NCBI GenBank assembly: GCA_018303825.1
Contig: JAGVXK010000008.1
Location: 1 to 42,300, forward strand
Length of the DNA: 42,300 nt
Direction: 5' to 3'
Source: Candidatus Pacearchaeota archaeon
GTDB taxonomy: Archaea; Nanobdellota; Nanobdellia; Pacearchaeales; GW2011-AR1
The notes beneath the pieces were generated by a model. That model was not told the DNA's origin and did not search any database. It saw nothing but the letters and a program-made list of their open reading frames with translations. A program made the position numbers and the translations under genes. Positions 13,583-21,181 of this stretch are shown here, one piece after another (position 1 is the first letter of the stretch; every line of letters begins with the position of its first letter).

Positions 13583-16554
13583 AAAAATATCATTTTTATA
13601 TGATTTTATTCCTATCTTTGGTTATTTTTTCTATAATTATAAGCGCAGGCATCCAAAATAACGCAAAAATAAATAAGGGATTGGCTGACGAAGTCAGAAA
13701 TGGCAAAGAGGTTAGAGTTTACATAAAGTTTAAAGCTGGTGAATATTCTCTTGGAAAAAAGATTAATGCCCTTGATGGAATTAAAGTAAGAAGAGATTTT
13801 GGAGATGTAGTTTCTGCAAGCATAAATGAAAATGATTTAAAAAAACTTGAATCTAATCAAGATATCGAAGAAATTGGCCTTGATGGCGTAAAGCACCCAT
13901 TTTTGCAGAATTCCACTGTTTTGATTAATGCCACAAGAACCTGGAATTTGCAGCAAAATACTTTGAACCTTACAGGAAGAGGGCAGGCAATTTGCATTGT
14001 TGATACAGGAGTCAATTATACTCATCCTGATTTTGGAGGATGCTATGGAAATAATACCAATTTCAACTGCAAGGTGGTTGGAGGGCATGATTTTACAAAT
14101 AACGACAATGACCCTATGGACGATTATGACCACGGAACACATGTCGCAGGAATAGCAGCTGCGAATGGCTCTATAAATGGTGCTGCCAAAGAAGCCAGAA
14201 TAGTTGCCTTAAAAGTCTGTGACAATGCCGGAACATGCGCAGACAGCGATATCAGACCAGCAATAGATTGGTGTGTTACTAATTCTTCTATGTTTAATAT
14301 TTCAGTAATAAGCATAAGCCTTGGCGGGGCAATAAATTACACAAGTTATTGTGATGGACAGGATGACCCCTTTGGTTTAACAGGGGCGATTAACAGGGCT
14401 GCTGCAAAAAATATTTCTGTTGTTGTGGCTTCTGGAAACAGTTATAATAACAGCGCAATATCTTCTCCTGCCTGCGTTCAGAATGCCACTCCCGTCGGTT
14501 CAACAACAAAGTTAGATGCAATTTCAACATTTTCCAATAGGTATCAGTTGATGAATTTGCTTGCTCCTGGCGGAACATCTGGCGGAAGCGCAAGTTGCAC
14601 TGGAACAACGACAACTCCAAACTTTATCTGTTCGACATATCTTTCTGGGGGTTATATTGGCTTTTCCGGAACAAGCATGGCGGCTCCTCATGTTTCCGGG
14701 GCAATTGCAATAATGAGACAATATCTATCTCTGACATCTCAGACTAAAACTTCCAAGGAGATTGAGACTGCATTAAACAATACTGGAAAAAGTATTGCAG
14801 ATACAACTGGAATCAACTACTCAAGAATAGATGTTTACAAAGCTGTAATTTCTCTAGACAATCAAAACCCTAATGTTACGCTCTCCGGAATGAATTTGAC
14901 AACCAACAGAATTAATCAGACATTTTCATGCAATGCAACAGATTTATCCTTGAAAAATGCAACTTTTTATCTCTGGAACTCCACTGATGTGTATAATCAA
15001 ACTTTTCAGACAATTTCCGGAAGCAGCAATAATTTTGAGGTAAATGTCAGCAATATTGCCTTTGGCGGTTACAATTGGAATTGCCAGTTCTATGACGAAA
15101 ATAATAATGCTGCCTTTGCGCTAAATAATTTAACTTTGACCATTAGTTCTGTTATTGTTAATCTTGTTTCTCCTAGCAATAATCTCACGACAAATTTGAA
15201 CCAGACATTTTCATGTAATGCAAGCTCCAATAGTTCTTTGAAAAATGCAACTTTTTATCTCTGGAACTCCACTGCATTGGAAAATACTTCTTCTTTTCTT
15301 GTTTCCGGGACTTCCAATGTTACTAATTTCAGTTATGGATTTAGGCATGAAGATAATTATAACTGGAATTGCTTATATTATAATTCCCTTAACTACTCAA
15401 ATTATGCCAGTTTAAATTATTCCTTAACTTACGACATAACCAAGCCTATCTTGACTATTATCTCTCCAATAAATAATTCTTGGTACAATCGTGGAATATT
15501 CAATGTCTCTTTGAATGAGCAGGGAAACTGCTCTTATTCTGTAAATAATGAGCTTAATATCAGCATGAATAAATCTTCATTAAACTTCACATCTATTAAC
15601 TCATCTTTGTCAGATGGAAATTATAATGTAACCTTTTACTGCAATGACTCTGCCGGGAATATGAATTCTTCCCTGCTTTTATTTTCTATTGACCTAACTC
15701 TTCCTGTTGTTAATCTTTCAGAGCCTTATCCTAGCGATGAAACAGCAAGTTCAACCACAAGAACATTTTATTACAATTCTTCTGACAATTTGAACATAAC
15801 AAGATGCGATTTGATTTTCAATAATGTTAATGTCAGCACAAATTCTTCTGTTGTAAGCCAAACAAATAATATTACTTATTCATTTTCATCTGGAACATAC
15901 AATTGGAATGTAAATTGCACTGACCAAACTGGAAATGTTGGAAATTCAAGTTCCAGAATATTAACTATAAGCGCTCCGAGCGCAAGCTCCAGCTCCGGCG
16001 GAGGGGGAGGCGAAGGTTCGATTTCTACGGCAAATACATACTCAATTAGTAATGAACAATTATTAAATGGATATTCAAAAGAAATTGGTAAAGGAGATAA
16101 GATTAGTTTTAATCTTGTTGAAAATCATACATTAAAGTTAAATTCAATAGGAAATGATTATGCAAATATCACTCTTTCAAGCAAGGAAGTAAATCTCCTT
16201 CTTGGCTCTGGACAGAGTACAAAATTGAATCTAACTAACAAGGATTATTACGATTTGCTTATTAAGCTTGACAGTATTTTCAACGGCAAGGTGAATATAA
16301 CTCTTAGGGAAATTAATGAATCTATGAACATGGTTAGTATAGACAACGGGCAGACGAATGCCTTTAAGAATACTGCTAATGATAAACTTATAAAAGATTC
16401 CCTAATTAAACAAAGGATTTATTTTTTCGCTATTGAAATTATTTTAATCATTGCAATAATTATATATGCTATTTATATATATTATAAAACTCCTGCAAGA
16501 AAAGAAGTTTCTAGAAACAGGATTTTAAGAAAAGCCGGGAAGAAATTGAGATAA
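13579..16554 (+). CDS. Surface subtilisin-like serine protease
   Basis: This 991-residue S8 protease has a signal segment at about residues 5-24, a propeptide-like region (25-105), and a catalytic domain with Asp142 (IVDTGVNYTHPDFGG), His185 (DHGTHVAG), Asn287 (ASGN) and Ser366 (FSGTSMAAPH). All triad residues are present. It is followed by four or more Ig-like beta domains rich in N-glycosylation sequons, of which two share the string SLKNATFYLWNST. A Ser/Gly linker (SSSSGGGGGEG) comes next, then a C-terminal TM near 950-970 and a basic cytoplasmic tail. It is therefore a glycosylated, membrane-anchored ectoprotease. Coupling to the preceding 12-Cys protein (ATGA) suggests joint function. 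Confidence 0.93.
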   Translation: MKKYHFYMILFLSLVIFSIIISAGIQNNAKINKGLADEVRNGKEVRVYIKFKAGEYSLGKKINALDGIKVRRDFGDVVSASINENDLKKLESNQDIEEIGLDGVKHPFLQNSTVLINATRTWNLQQNTLNLTGRGQAICIVDTGVNYTHPDFGGCYGNNTNFNCKVVGGHDFTNNDNDPMDDYDHGTHVAGIAAANGSINGAAKEARIVALKVCDNAGTCADSDIRPAIDWCVTNSSMFNISVISISLGGAINYTSYCDGQDDPFGLTGAINRAAAKNISVVVASGNSYNNSAISSPACVQNATPVGSTTKLDAISTFSNRYQLMNLLAPGGTSGGSASCTGTTTTPNFICSTYLSGGYIGFSGTSMAAPHVSGAIAIMRQYLSLTSQTKTSKEIETALNNTGKSIADTTGINYSRIDVYKAVISLDNQNPNVTLSGMNLTTNRINQTFSCNATDLSLKNATFYLWNSTDVYNQTFQTISGSSNNFEVNVSNIAFGGYNWNCQFYDENNNAAFALNNLTLTISSVIVNLVSPSNNLTTNLNQTFSCNASSNSSLKNATFYLWNSTALENTSSFLVSGTSNVTNFSYGFRHEDNYNWNCLYYNSLNYSNYASLNYSLTYDITKPILTIISPINNSWYNRGIFNVSLNEQGNCSYSVNNELNISMNKSSLNFTSINSSLSDGNYNVTFYCNDSAGNMNSSLLLFSIDLTLPVVNLSEPYPSDETASSTTRTFYYNSSDNLNITRCDLIFNNVNVSTNSSVVSQTNNITYSFSSGTYNWNVNCTDQTGNVGNSSSRILTISAPSASSSSGGGGGEGSISTANTYSISNEQLLNGYSKEIGKGDKISFNLVENHTLKLNSIGNDYANITLSSKEVNLLLGSGQSTKLNLTNKDYYDLLIKLDSIFNGKVNITLREINESMNMVSIDNGQTNAFKNTANDKLIKDSLIKQRIYFFAIEIILIIAIIIYAIYIYYKTPARKEVSRNRILRKAGKKLR
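14950..15274 (+). repeat. 37-bp exact direct repeat inside the subtilase gene
   Basis: Bases 14950-14986 and 15238-15274 are identical and 288 bp (96 codons) apart, in frame. They encode part of SLKNATFYLWNST in two adjacent Ig-like units, so the units arose by duplication or are kept alike by recombination. Confidence 0.85.
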
Positions 16555-16564
16555 AAGAATGCGA

Positions 16565-16706
16565 TGCGGGGAGGAGGATTTGAACCTCCGAAGGCACTAA
16601 GCCACAGGATGTCTCAATCTGATAAGAGATTATCCTGAACAAAAATCTTCCTAACGGAAGACCGACTTCTTAAGTCCTGCGCATTTGACCGCTTTGCTAT
16701 CCCCGC
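16565..16706 (-). tRNA. tRNA-Leu (UAA) with 58-nt intron
   Basis: The acceptor stem GCGGGGA/TCCCCGC, the T arm GGAGG-TTCAAAT-CCTCC, and a long variable arm (TGGCTTAGTGCCTTC) identify a class II leucine tRNA. The anticodon stem CAGGA/TCCTG holds loop C-U-UAA-G-A, with the anticodon at 16672-16670. The loop is interrupted after base 37 by an intron at 16611-16668, the canonical archaeal position. GTC and GAC near the junctions can pair as part of a bulge-helix-bulge. The spliced tRNA is 84 nt. CCA is not encoded. Confidence 0.93.
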
Positions 16707-16771
16707 ACAACTATAACTGAGATAAATAGCTTATAAAGATTTCTTATGTGAATGATAACTTAGTTATTCGA

Positions 16772-17158
16772 TTAAGAAGGAACAAGTTCAAGTCTTTCCT
16801 TTTTGTGCTCTTGAATGTTGTCAACAAATGGAACTCCTCTTTTGTCGTGATACCAACCATAACTTTCATTTTCAGCCCTAGCCTGTGCAAGCCTTTTCGC
16901 AAGATCATATGTTCTTTGTTCTACATCCTCGCGTCTGTCTATTATTCCAACAACATTTCCTATTATTGGAATTCCTAAACTGAACCCATTAAATGCAATA
17001 GTCAAGTAATGCCCATCTATCACTTGGTCAGGAGTAGCAATGGTGATTTTATTATAGATATCATCACGTAGAGGATTATAAAATATAAAACTAGAAGCAA
17101 ACTTATAGGCATCATTAGGTTCCGGGTTTCTTCTTTCTAAGACTATTTGTTGATGCAT
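16772..17158 (-). CDS. Hypothetical protein, 128 aa
   Basis: The protein has a central mixed region with a hydrophobic glycine-containing stretch (LTIAFNGFSLGIPIIGNVVGIID) that is too short and interrupted to be a sure membrane segment. A charged helix (REDVEQRTYDLAKRLAQARAENE) and a polar tail follow. A TATA-like GATTAAAAAC on this strand lies about 26 bases upstream of the ATG. I recognise no family, and its neighbours (tRNA-Leu and a divergent RHH/receiver pair) give no hint. Confidence 0.5.
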   Translation of the reverse strand: MHQQIVLERRNPEPNDAYKFASSFIFYNPLRDDIYNKITIATPDQVIDGHYLTIAFNGFSLGIPIIGNVVGIIDRREDVEQRTYDLAKRLAQARAENESYGWYHDKRGVPFVDNIQEHKKERLELVPS

Positions 17159-17335
17159 AAATAAGCGACAATTAATCTGTTTTTAATCTTATGTATGTTA
17201 TAAAGTTTACTCTTGTTATTCTAAATATACCTTTTATTAAAATAAATAATATACTTCTATGTATGTATATATAAGCTAATAACATCTATCTACTTATATA
17301 GAAATATTTAAATATTGCCTTGTCTTATGGAATAT

Positions 17336-17482
17336 ATGAAAGAAAAGGTAACTTTGAGCATAGAAAAAGAAGTTTATAAAAAATTCAGAAAATATTGCGA
17401 TGATAATGCAATAATGCTTTCTAAGAAAATTGAATTAATAATGAAAAGAATAATGGATGAAGAAAACGGAGGCAAGAAATAA
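17336..17482 (+). CDS. Ribbon-helix-helix DNA-binding protein
   Basis: This 48-residue protein (MKEKVTLSIEKEVYKKFRKY, then CDDNAIMLSKKIELIMKRIM) has the beta strand plus two helices of an Arc/CopG-type RHH domain. TATA element ATTTAAAT at 17306-17313 is centred 26 bases before this ATG, which is preferred over the in-frame ATG at 17327. Its TAA overlaps the ATG of the receiver gene by one base (TAATG), so both are translated together. The pair is a DNA-binding protein and a receiver domain on separate chains, which looks like a split response regulator. Confidence 0.75.
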   Translation: MKEKVTLSIEKEVYKKFRKYCDDNAIMLSKKIELIMKRIMDEENGGKK

Positions 17483-17826
17483 TGGCAAACATAAAAGTAG
17501 CGCTTATAGGGAATCATGTAGACACTATCACAAACATGTCTAACTACTTGCGGTCGAAGGGAATAGAGACCTGCTGGGCATATCTTGGAAATGAAGCAGT
17601 ATCATTATGCAAAAACAACAACCCAGATATATTAATTATGGATTCCACAATGTCTGGGATGGGTGCGTTTGAGGCAGCAAAGCTTTTGCCAAAGCAGAAG
17701 ATTATTGTAATGACAGGATTAAGCGATATAGAATTTCTTGCTTCTCATATAAAAAATATAGTTGGAGTTGTAAAGAAACCTGTTGATTTGGAAGAATTGG
17801 AAAAGCTGATAAGAAAGAATGTTTAA
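17482..17826 (+). CDS. Stand-alone receiver-domain protein
   Basis: This 114-residue protein is one CheY-like receiver domain. The phosphoacceptor position is Asp54 (ILIMDSTMSGM), with Thr78 (VMTGLSD) and Lys99 (VVKKPVDLEEL) at the conserved switch positions. The usual acidic pair after strand 1 is absent: the start reads VALIGNHVD, so Mg2+ binding and phosphorylation may be altered. No output domain is attached, but the RHH protein overlapping its start could supply DNA binding. No histidine kinase is in the window. Confidence 0.82.
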   Translation: MANIKVALIGNHVDTITNMSNYLRSKGIETCWAYLGNEAVSLCKNNNPDILIMDSTMSGMGAFEAAKLLPKQKIIVMTGLSDIEFLASHIKNIVGVVKKPVDLEELEKLIRKNV

Positions 17827-17841
17827 TGATGCTGCAATAGA

Positions 17842-18120
17842 TTATGGAGCAGCAGTAACTAGTTGATTAGCGTGCATTTCGCCAAGATAAACAAATTCAT
17901 ATGCCTTTCTTTCCTGTTCCTTTTTATCAAAATGGTCTGGGATAAATCCCCAACCCATTTTTGCTCTAAGAACCTCTATCTTCTCGTCATCAGTCCAAGG
18001 ATATGGCTTGTGGCTCAAATAAGCTGAAATTAACAACTTTCTCTCAGTATCATTGAATCCAAGATATTCTCTCTTTCGAAAGAAATCTTCCATTCTTTCA
18101 AGTTCTTCCTGCAAAGTCAT
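17842..18120 (-). CDS. Hypothetical protein, 92 aa
   Basis: The protein is predicted helical and highly charged (EELERMEDFFRKREYLGFNDTERKLLISAYLSHK), with an aromatic middle (PYPWTDDEKIEVLRAKMGWGFIPDHFDKKEQERKAYEF). There is no signal, TM segment or known motif. Its ATG overlaps the TAA of an upstream 54-codon gene by one base (TAATG), indicating a two-gene unit. It is convergent with the receiver gene. Confidence 0.55.
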   Translation of the reverse strand: MTLQEELERMEDFFRKREYLGFNDTERKLLISAYLSHKPYPWTDDEKIEVLRAKMGWGFIPDHFDKKEQERKAYEFVYLGEMHANQLVTAAP

Positions 18121-18284
18121 TATTTCAATTCCTCATCAATCTTAGCAAGGATTATTTCTATCTGTTTTGTGATGTGGTTTATAACATCTGCTTCGCTTGC
18201 TCTTGGATTCTTTTCTTTAAATCTTGCAGCACCAGAAGCGCCGGCAATTATTGCCACCTTCAGTTTCTCTTTTTCAACCATCAT
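18120..18284 (-). CDS. Small hypothetical protein, 54 aa
   Basis: The ORF starts MMVEKEKLKVAIIAGASGAA and ends in a charged amphipathic helix (ADVINHITKQIEIILAKIDEE). TTTAAAAG at 18303-18310 lies about 26 bases upstream of the double ATG at 18284/18281, so the start is supported. Its stop overlaps the next start by one base, the same TAATG coupling as in the RHH/receiver pair. Function is unknown. Confidence 0.55.
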   Translation of the reverse strand: MMVEKEKLKVAIIAGASGAARFKEKNPRASEADVINHITKQIEIILAKIDEELK

Positions 18285-18312
18285 TTCTTTTAATTTTTGT
18301 AGTTTAAAAGCA

Positions 18313-18948
18313 TTATTGTTGTAATTTTTCCACCAACCTATATCCTACTGCAACTTGCTCAATAGAAACCGGGGCATAATGGGAAGAATATTTTTCTGAA
18401 TGAAATAAATCATCCAGAGAGATGTTTCCAAAAAGCATATTTGAAATAGTGTCTGCCATTTTTACTATCTTGGGACATTCAATTTTTTTGCATAACTTGT
18501 TCTGGTCTGTTCTCTGTTTTTTATTAAAGTTGTCCACTACACAGGATGTGAATTCGGGAAAAGAGTTTCTTATATATTGCCTATGGTTAGCTTTCATTGC
18601 TCCATCAAGAAAAATCTTCAATGAATCTAGCTTTAAATCCCGATGCCTGTTCAAGTGCTCTTTAACTAAAATTGGAGCTACTATAACCAAATTATGTGGT
18701 CTGGATAGAACACTAAATTCTGGAGATTCCGGTCCATAAGTCAGCAGTGTAAAAATATAGTCTCTTTCTGGTTTTTCTAGCCATTTTTCCGCTTCACTAA
18801 TATCTCTTCTATATGGCTGATGAATAACAAGCCCATCTTCTTTTAAGGTTGAAAAGGCTACAACAATAACTTCTCCTTTTTTATTCTGGCCAACATGATT
18901 TGAATCATCTGCTCCAGATATTAAGGAGATTGTTGAATTATCTACCAT
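18313..18948 (-). CDS. Hypothetical protein, about 211 aa
   Basis: An open frame extends up to 19020, but the start at 18948 (MVDNSTISLISGADDSNHVG) is preferred. The upstream extension looks like untranslated AT-rich DNA and contains a TATA element (18975-18985, reading GTTTATAATCC on this strand) about 30 bases before it. The early GADDSNHVG stretch followed by a strand (EVIVVAFS) recalls the acidic first strand of RNase-H-fold domains such as DUF3800, but I cannot confirm the other acidic residues. It is divergent from xerA. Confidence 0.55.
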   Translation of the reverse strand: MVDNSTISLISGADDSNHVGQNKKGEVIVVAFSTLKEDGLVIHQPYRRDISEAEKWLEKPERDYIFTLLTYGPESPEFSVLSRPHNLVIVAPILVKEHLNRHRDLKLDSLKIFLDGAMKANHRQYIRNSFPEFTSCVVDNFNKKQRTDQNKLCKKIECPKIVKMADTISNMLFGNISLDDLFHSEKYSSHYAPVSIEQVAVGYRLVEKLQQ

Positions 18949-19088
18949 TTTTATCCATAACAACTGGAAATAATGGATTATAAACTTAATTCTGGATTTT
19001 TTATCGTGAGTTAGTAGCAAATATTAATTATTTTAAACGTAAAGGTTTAAATAAAGGTTCGCTTTAATCTAAGCATAAAAGAGGGAAG

Positions 19089-19910
19089 ATGGAAGCGATT
19101 GAAAAACTTAAAACTGAACTTAAATTAAGAGGCCTTTCTCCGCTTACTGCTAGGAATTATTCTTTTTTTGTAGAAAAGATGCTGAAAAGGACAAATAAGC
19201 CGGTTGAAGAGATAACCGAAGATGATGCGAGAGCATATTTATCTGAATTGTTTGAAACAAAATCCAAGAATACAATAATGCTTGCAGTGGCCTCGTTAAA
19301 ATTCTTTTACTCCCAGATATTAAAAAAAGATATCGGAGAGATAAGAGTTCCCAAAAAAGAGAAAACACTTCCGGAAGTCCTAACAAAAGATGAAGTGAGG
19401 AAGCTTATAGATGGAACTGATAATATTAAATCAAGACTGATAATTTCTATGCTTTATTCAGGAGGTTTAAGAGTATCAGAATTGGTTAATTTGAAAGTTG
19501 ATGACATTAATCTTGCTGAATATACCGGATGGGTCAGAAAAGGTAAGGGAAACAAGGACAGGTTATTTGCAATTTCCCAGAATCTTGCCCAAGAAATCAA
19601 GGAATACATTGAAGGAAGAGAAAATAAATATGTTTTTTCAAAAGAAAAGCCGTTAACAACGAGAAATGTCCAGAAAATAATTAAATTGACAAGGGAAAGG
19701 GCAGGGATAAATAAAAAAGTTACCCCGCATACATTAAGGCATAGTTTTGCAACCCATCTTCTTGAACAGGGAACAGATATAAGAATTATTCAACAAATGC
19801 TTGGCCACTCCTCACTTAATACCACCCAAATTTATGCTCATGTCTCTAGTGATGTAATTAAAAAAATTAAGAACCCTTTAGATGGATTGAATAATAAACA
19901 GAATGAATGA
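19089..19910 (+). CDS. xerA: XerA tyrosine recombinase
   Basis: This 273-residue enzyme has an N-terminal SAM-like core-binding domain (residues 1-85) and a C-terminal catalytic domain. The catalytic set is Arg128 (GGLRVSELVNL), a Lys in KGKGNKDR (151-158), His214 and Arg217 (TPHTLRHSFATHLL), His240 (MLGHSS) and Tyr249 (TTQIYAHV). Archaeal XerA resolves chromosome dimers at a dif site and can also be recruited by mobile elements. The TATA box TTTAAATA at 19046-19053 and a GAGGGAAG stretch precede the ATG. The downstream 157-codon gene starts inside its last codons. No obvious dif-like palindrome was seen nearby. Confidence 0.93.
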   Translation: MEAIEKLKTELKLRGLSPLTARNYSFFVEKMLKRTNKPVEEITEDDARAYLSELFETKSKNTIMLAVASLKFFYSQILKKDIGEIRVPKKEKTLPEVLTKDEVRKLIDGTDNIKSRLIISMLYSGGLRVSELVNLKVDDINLAEYTGWVRKGKGNKDRLFAISQNLAQEIKEYIEGRENKYVFSKEKPLTTRNVQKIIKLTRERAGINKKVTPHTLRHSFATHLLEQGTDIRIIQQMLGHSSLNTTQIYAHVSSDVIKKIKNPLDGLNNKQNE

Positions 19911-20376
19911 GATAAGATATCCAATAATAGAACACAATCTTAGGGAGGGTTTTGGCATATTTGTTTTTGCTGAAGATGAACCTCCGAGACCTACTTTCAA
20001 CATTGGCAGGATTGATGATAAATTGGCTTTCGCTCCCGAATATTTCCTAAAAGCAGATACAGTAGGGTATGGATTTAGGTGTTTAGAATATTTTTTGGCT
20101 AATCAGTTTTCTGGAAATGGAACGAAAATAAAATATCCCGAAAATTCTTTCGAAGCTGGTTTTGCTGACAGATTTGTCAAAAAAGGTGGGTTGATAATTT
20201 GTTTATCTGCGGGAAATGTTTTTACACTTATGGCTAGGCTGGCAAGGAATACCTCAACAATAAGTATCACGGAAAATAGTTTTGATAAAGCATATAGATC
20301 TTTTGTGGAAGATGGTGTTGTAGAAAGATTCTTTGATAAATTGTTGATGGGGAAAAGAGATTCAAAAAATACATAA
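19903..20376 (+). CDS. Hypothetical protein, 157 aa
   Basis: The start overlaps the end of xerA by 8 bases, so the two are likely co-translated. The sequence is globular with mixed strands and helices (FGIFVFAEDEPPRPTFNIGRID, DTVGYGFRCLEYFLANQF, GGLIICLSAGNVFTLMARLARN). It has no TM segment or motif I recognise. The linkage to XerA could be functional, but nothing in the sequence shows it. Confidence 0.55.
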   Translation: MNEIRYPIIEHNLREGFGIFVFAEDEPPRPTFNIGRIDDKLAFAPEYFLKADTVGYGFRCLEYFLANQFSGNGTKIKYPENSFEAGFADRFVKKGGLIICLSAGNVFTLMARLARNTSTISITENSFDKAYRSFVEDGVVERFFDKLLMGKRDSKNT

Positions 20377-20469
20377 TATTTCATAACCATCCAATTTAAT
20401 CTTTTATCAGCATATTTGAAACTTTAAAGTGGTAAGATATCTATATATCTTGGTTAAATCTCTGTTCTC

Positions 20470-20750
20470 CGAAGCTGGCGGGACATTTCGGTTGTCCTGG
20501 AAAGGATGTCGCTATAAAAGCCTCTGTCAGGTGTGCAGCTATTAATATGGCGTCTGGACTATAACTCGTCATACGGAATCTGCATCTGTTAAGCTTATTT
20601 ATAGGTCGAAGGAGATAACCTTTAAAACATGTCAAGAGGTTAAGATTGAATTGGCGCTGTTTAAGGCACTTCCCTCACCGAGTCCAGATGCCTGAAACTC
20701 TTCAGAGTTTAAGGGACAGGAGACATGAAAGTGTCTTCTGTATCAGCTTC
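20470..20750 (+). ncRNA. Structured RNA of unknown class (~280 nt)
   Basis: TATA box CTATATAT at 20441-20448 predicts a start near 20470. The ends pair exactly: GAAGCTG (20471-20477) with CAGCTTC (20744-20750). Inside is a 12-bp helix with one G-U (20549-20560 with 20681-20692). Four hairpins add to it: 20479-20485/20493-20499, 20616-20621/20637-20642, AAACTC/GAGTTT near 20695-20710, and a 10-bp one near 20716-20741. No long ORF runs through it. It is more GC-rich than normal spacers here. I could not match it to SRP RNA (no domain IV loop) or convincingly to RNase P RNA. It may be a free RNA, or a leader for the basic protein starting 18 bases downstream. Confidence 0.55.
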
Positions 20751-20767
20751 ATATTCATAAAAATGAA

Positions 20768-20950
20768 ATGAGCAAAAAGAAATTGAAAAAAATGGTTGCT
20801 AAGAAGGTTAAAAAGACAGCACAACTAAGACGCGGCAGATCTTTTAGTGAAAAGTCTAAAGCCGGCAAGATAAGAAAAATAAAGGCTTCTTTGTCAAAGC
20901 ATCATAAGAAAAAAAACATCAGCAAAGGCTGGATGTTCTGGAAAAAATAG
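20768..20950 (+). CDS. Very basic 60-aa protein
   Basis: Lys and Arg make up roughly 45% of this protein, in blocks such as KKKLKKMVAKKVKK, LRRGRS and KHHKKKNISKG, ending GWMFWKK. Such composition fits binding to RNA or DNA. It has no TATA element at the usual distance and starts 17 bases after the terminal helix of the structured RNA, so it may be expressed from that RNA's promoter. The function is unknown, and an RNA-binding partner of the adjacent RNA is a testable guess. Confidence 0.55.
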   Translation: MSKKKLKKMVAKKVKKTAQLRRGRSFSEKSKAGKIRKIKASLSKHHKKKNISKGWMFWKK

Positions 20951-20959
20951 TCATATCAG

Positions 20960-21172
20960 TTATTTTTTGTAATTCCCTTTGATTAAATCATAAAGAATAC
21001 AGGTATTTGCGAAAGGCTGTATATTTCCCACGACAATCATCCCAATCATATAAGAAATTGTCTTCTTTGAATCTCTCGTCTCCCTATTCCAAAAGGTTTT
21101 CATTAATGTTCCATCAACAAATCCTTCCAAAAATCCTGTTTTAACACTTCTTCCAGTAAGTTTATTATCCAT
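20960..21172 (-). CDS. Hypothetical 70-aa protein after uS9
   Basis: It starts 9 bases after the uS9 stop on the same strand, in the place where archaeal clusters often have rpoN, but it has no CxxC zinc motif and is not RpoN. It begins MDNKLTGRSVKTGFLEGFVDG and has a moderately hydrophobic second half (ISYMIGMIVVGNIQPFANTC). It is read as a member of the eL18-uL13-uS9 operon by position only. An overlapping frame (21103-21288) is a shadow of uS9. Confidence 0.45.
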   Translation of the reverse strand: MDNKLTGRSVKTGFLEGFVDGTLMKTFWNRETRDSKKTISYMIGMIVVGNIQPFANTCILYDLIKGNYKK

Positions 21173-21181
21173 AATGGTGGT

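Noticed and set aside
16611..16668. tRNA-Leu intron as an insertion or pseudogene sign
   Set aside because: It sits exactly between bases 37 and 38 and leaves an intact 84-nt tRNA, so it is a normal archaeal intron.
18313..19020. Start of the 18.3-18.9 kb gene at 19020
   Set aside because: The extra 24 residues come from AT-rich DNA that contains a TATA element; the start at 18948 fits better.
19903..20376. dif-like recombination site next to xerA
   Set aside because: I looked for a roughly 28-bp dyad with a 6-bp centre near xerA and found none convincing.
20471..20750. RNase P RNA or SRP RNA
   Set aside because: The minus strand has GAGGGAAG and ACAGAGGCTT, and the plus strand GGAAAGGATGTC, all faintly like RNase P conserved regions. 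Their order and spacing to the terminal helix do not fit, and the TATA box supports the plus strand. The SRP domain IV loop is absent. Left as unknown class.
20960..21172. RpoN (Rpo10) after uS9
   Set aside because: The position fits, but the protein has only one cysteine and no CxxC zinc motif.
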